Shown here: piece after piece, positions 5,264 to 6,037 of the stretch
How the letters are laid out: each line of letters begins with the position of its first letter
How positions within the stretch are numbered: the first letter of the stretch is position 1
Origin: Bacteroidales bacterium
Lineage (GTDB): Bacteria; Bacteroidota; Bacteroidia; Bacteroidales; NBLH01
Direction of reading: 5' to 3'
Length of the DNA: 6,037 nt
NCBI GenBank assembly: GCA_026988445.1
Contig: JALSLF010000614.1
Coordinates: 1-6,037 of the forward strand
Notes under the pieces: generated by a model
Seen by the model: only the letters and a program-made list of their open reading frames with translations
Databases searched by the model: none
What the model was told of the DNA's origin: nothing
Position numbers and translations under genes: made by a program

Positions 5264-6037
5264 TTATGAAATCTCTTTTTTCTTCATTTTAGGAATAAAT
5301 TTTTTCCAGTCTAATCGACCAAAAAATTCGATTGTCTTTCTAAGATGATCATAATATAAAGGTATATATAACAATATAGTCATTACCCATATAATAATTA
5401 CATCAAACCAAAAAGTATTGTAATAATTTCCTAAAAAATATTTTTTGGGCGCATAAAAATGTGCACGAATTCCAATAGTGCTAAAATTATCCGGAATATG
5501 GAAAATAGGTTCATATTGCTGAATTAAATCATTTTTATGCCTCAGTATTTTATTTTTTTCATAAGTATTTATCACAATATCATGCAATTTCTCGTTATGA
5601 TATTTATTCCTGAGTTTTAAATAACTACCCGGATTTTTTTCATTCATGTAATTGATAATATACTGTTTGCGTTTGTCGGCTTTAGCAAATATTTTACTAT
5701 AATAATCCTGCCATTTATCAATATGAGCAATTATATCATCTGCTGCATCATCGTCAAAGTTAGCTATATCTAATAAATCATAATCTTTAAAAGGCATCTT
5801 TTTTACCCTTTTTGATTCTTTAGCCATCTCATTTCTCAACAAAGCAAAATTTTGCTCCATCAAAGCATAAATAGAGTCTTTATTAATGTTTTCGTTTTCT
5901 TCAATTTCATCAAACCAATCCAGGTTTTCTTCAACGGCATCTGAAAGACGTGTCAGATAATATACTTGCTTGTAATTAGCCGTACTTATTTTTTGGTCAA
6001 CTTTATAAAATATCCGTTCGTATTTGTTATTTTTAAA
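5264..6037 (-). CDS. C-terminal part of a large membrane protein, probably a Bacteroidota ABC transporter (5' end outside window)
   Basis: The frame is open from the right edge of the window to the TAA at 5264, giving the last 257 residues of a longer protein. TTG and ATG codons near 5860 are internal, because coding-like sequence continues upstream with acidic Glu/Asp-rich stretches (DWFDEIEENENINKDS). The middle is long, helical and highly charged, with possible coiled coil (KWQDYYSKIFAKADKRKQYI, then NEKNPGSYLKLRNKYHNEKL). After HFYAPKKYFLGNYYNTFWFD comes one strong membrane segment, DVIIIWVMTILLYIPLYY (about residues 212-229), and a basic tail ending PKMKKKEIS, which should be cytoplasmic. 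From memory, the APKKxFxGxYxxTFWF plus IIWxMTxxLY pattern ends large Bacteroidota proteins that fuse an ABC ATPase to ABC-2 type membrane segments. No ATPase motif is inside the window, so the family is a recollection. The 102-nt gap to the lipoprotein gene suggests a separate transcript. Confidence 0.6.
   Translation of the reverse strand, partial: FKNNKYERIFYKVDQKISTANYKQVYYLTRLSDAVEENLDWFDEIEENENINKDSIYALMEQNFALLRNEMAKESKRVKKMPFKDYDLLDIANFDDDAADDIIAHIDKWQDYYSKIFAKADKRKQYIINYMNEKNPGSYLKLRNKYHNEKLHDIVINTYEKNKILRHKNDLIQQYEPIFHIPDNFSTIGIRAHFYAPKKYFLGNYYNTFWFDVIIIWVMTILLYIPLYYDHLRKTIEFFGRLDWKKFIPKMKKKEIS

Noticed and set aside
5227..5265. Terminator after the transporter-like gene, from an A run and a T run that can pair
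   Set aside because: Only A-T pairs are available and the loop is over 20 nt, so the hairpin would be very unstable. Such runs are common by chance in this AT-rich stretch.

Overview
The window looks like chromosomal DNA of an AT-rich member of the Bacteroidota, probably an uncultured Bacteroidales-type organism. Four things point there: the PurM and release factor 1 sequences are of the distinctive Bacteroidota kind; purM, prfA and pyrF lie side by side, an order I recall from Bacteroides-type genomes; the promoter-like sites fit the Bacteroidota pattern (TTTG, about 20 nt, TAnnTTTG) and there are no clear Shine-Dalgarno sequences; and the minus-strand genes encode a lipoprotein and secreted proteins of families I associate with this phylum.

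Region 1 (1-464) is almost gene-free. The first 57 bases may be the tail of a plus-strand gene. After about 70 plain AT-rich bases comes a GC-richer island (about 128-365). It holds two 30-nt direct repeats, each able to fold as a hairpin, and then a structured element: two GCGG-NNA-GCCCG boxes on either side of a long inverted repeat with a stem of about 31 bp. A purM promoter-like -7 box follows just before the gene.

Region 2 (465-3698, plus strand) is a housekeeping cluster: purM (AIR synthetase, purine synthesis), prfA (release factor 1, translation termination) and pyrF (OMP decarboxylase, last step of UMP synthesis). prfA and pyrF are 8 nt apart and are probably co-transcribed. prfA has a good promoter of its own that starts inside the end of purM. 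A hairpin flanked by A and T runs follows pyrF and can serve as a terminator in both directions.

Region 3 (3769-6037, minus strand, converging on pyrF) starts at the right edge with the C-terminal part of a large protein, probably a Bacteroidota ABC transporter with fused ATPase and membrane parts. Next come a lipoprotein with an acidic N-terminal linker and, 1 nt further on, a small secreted cysteine-containing protein. The last two form a tight operon of unknown function at the cell envelope and are the most interesting protein-coding unknowns here. The structured repeat element upstream of purM is the most interesting non-coding feature. I found no tRNA, rRNA, CRISPR array, insertion sequence or phage gene.
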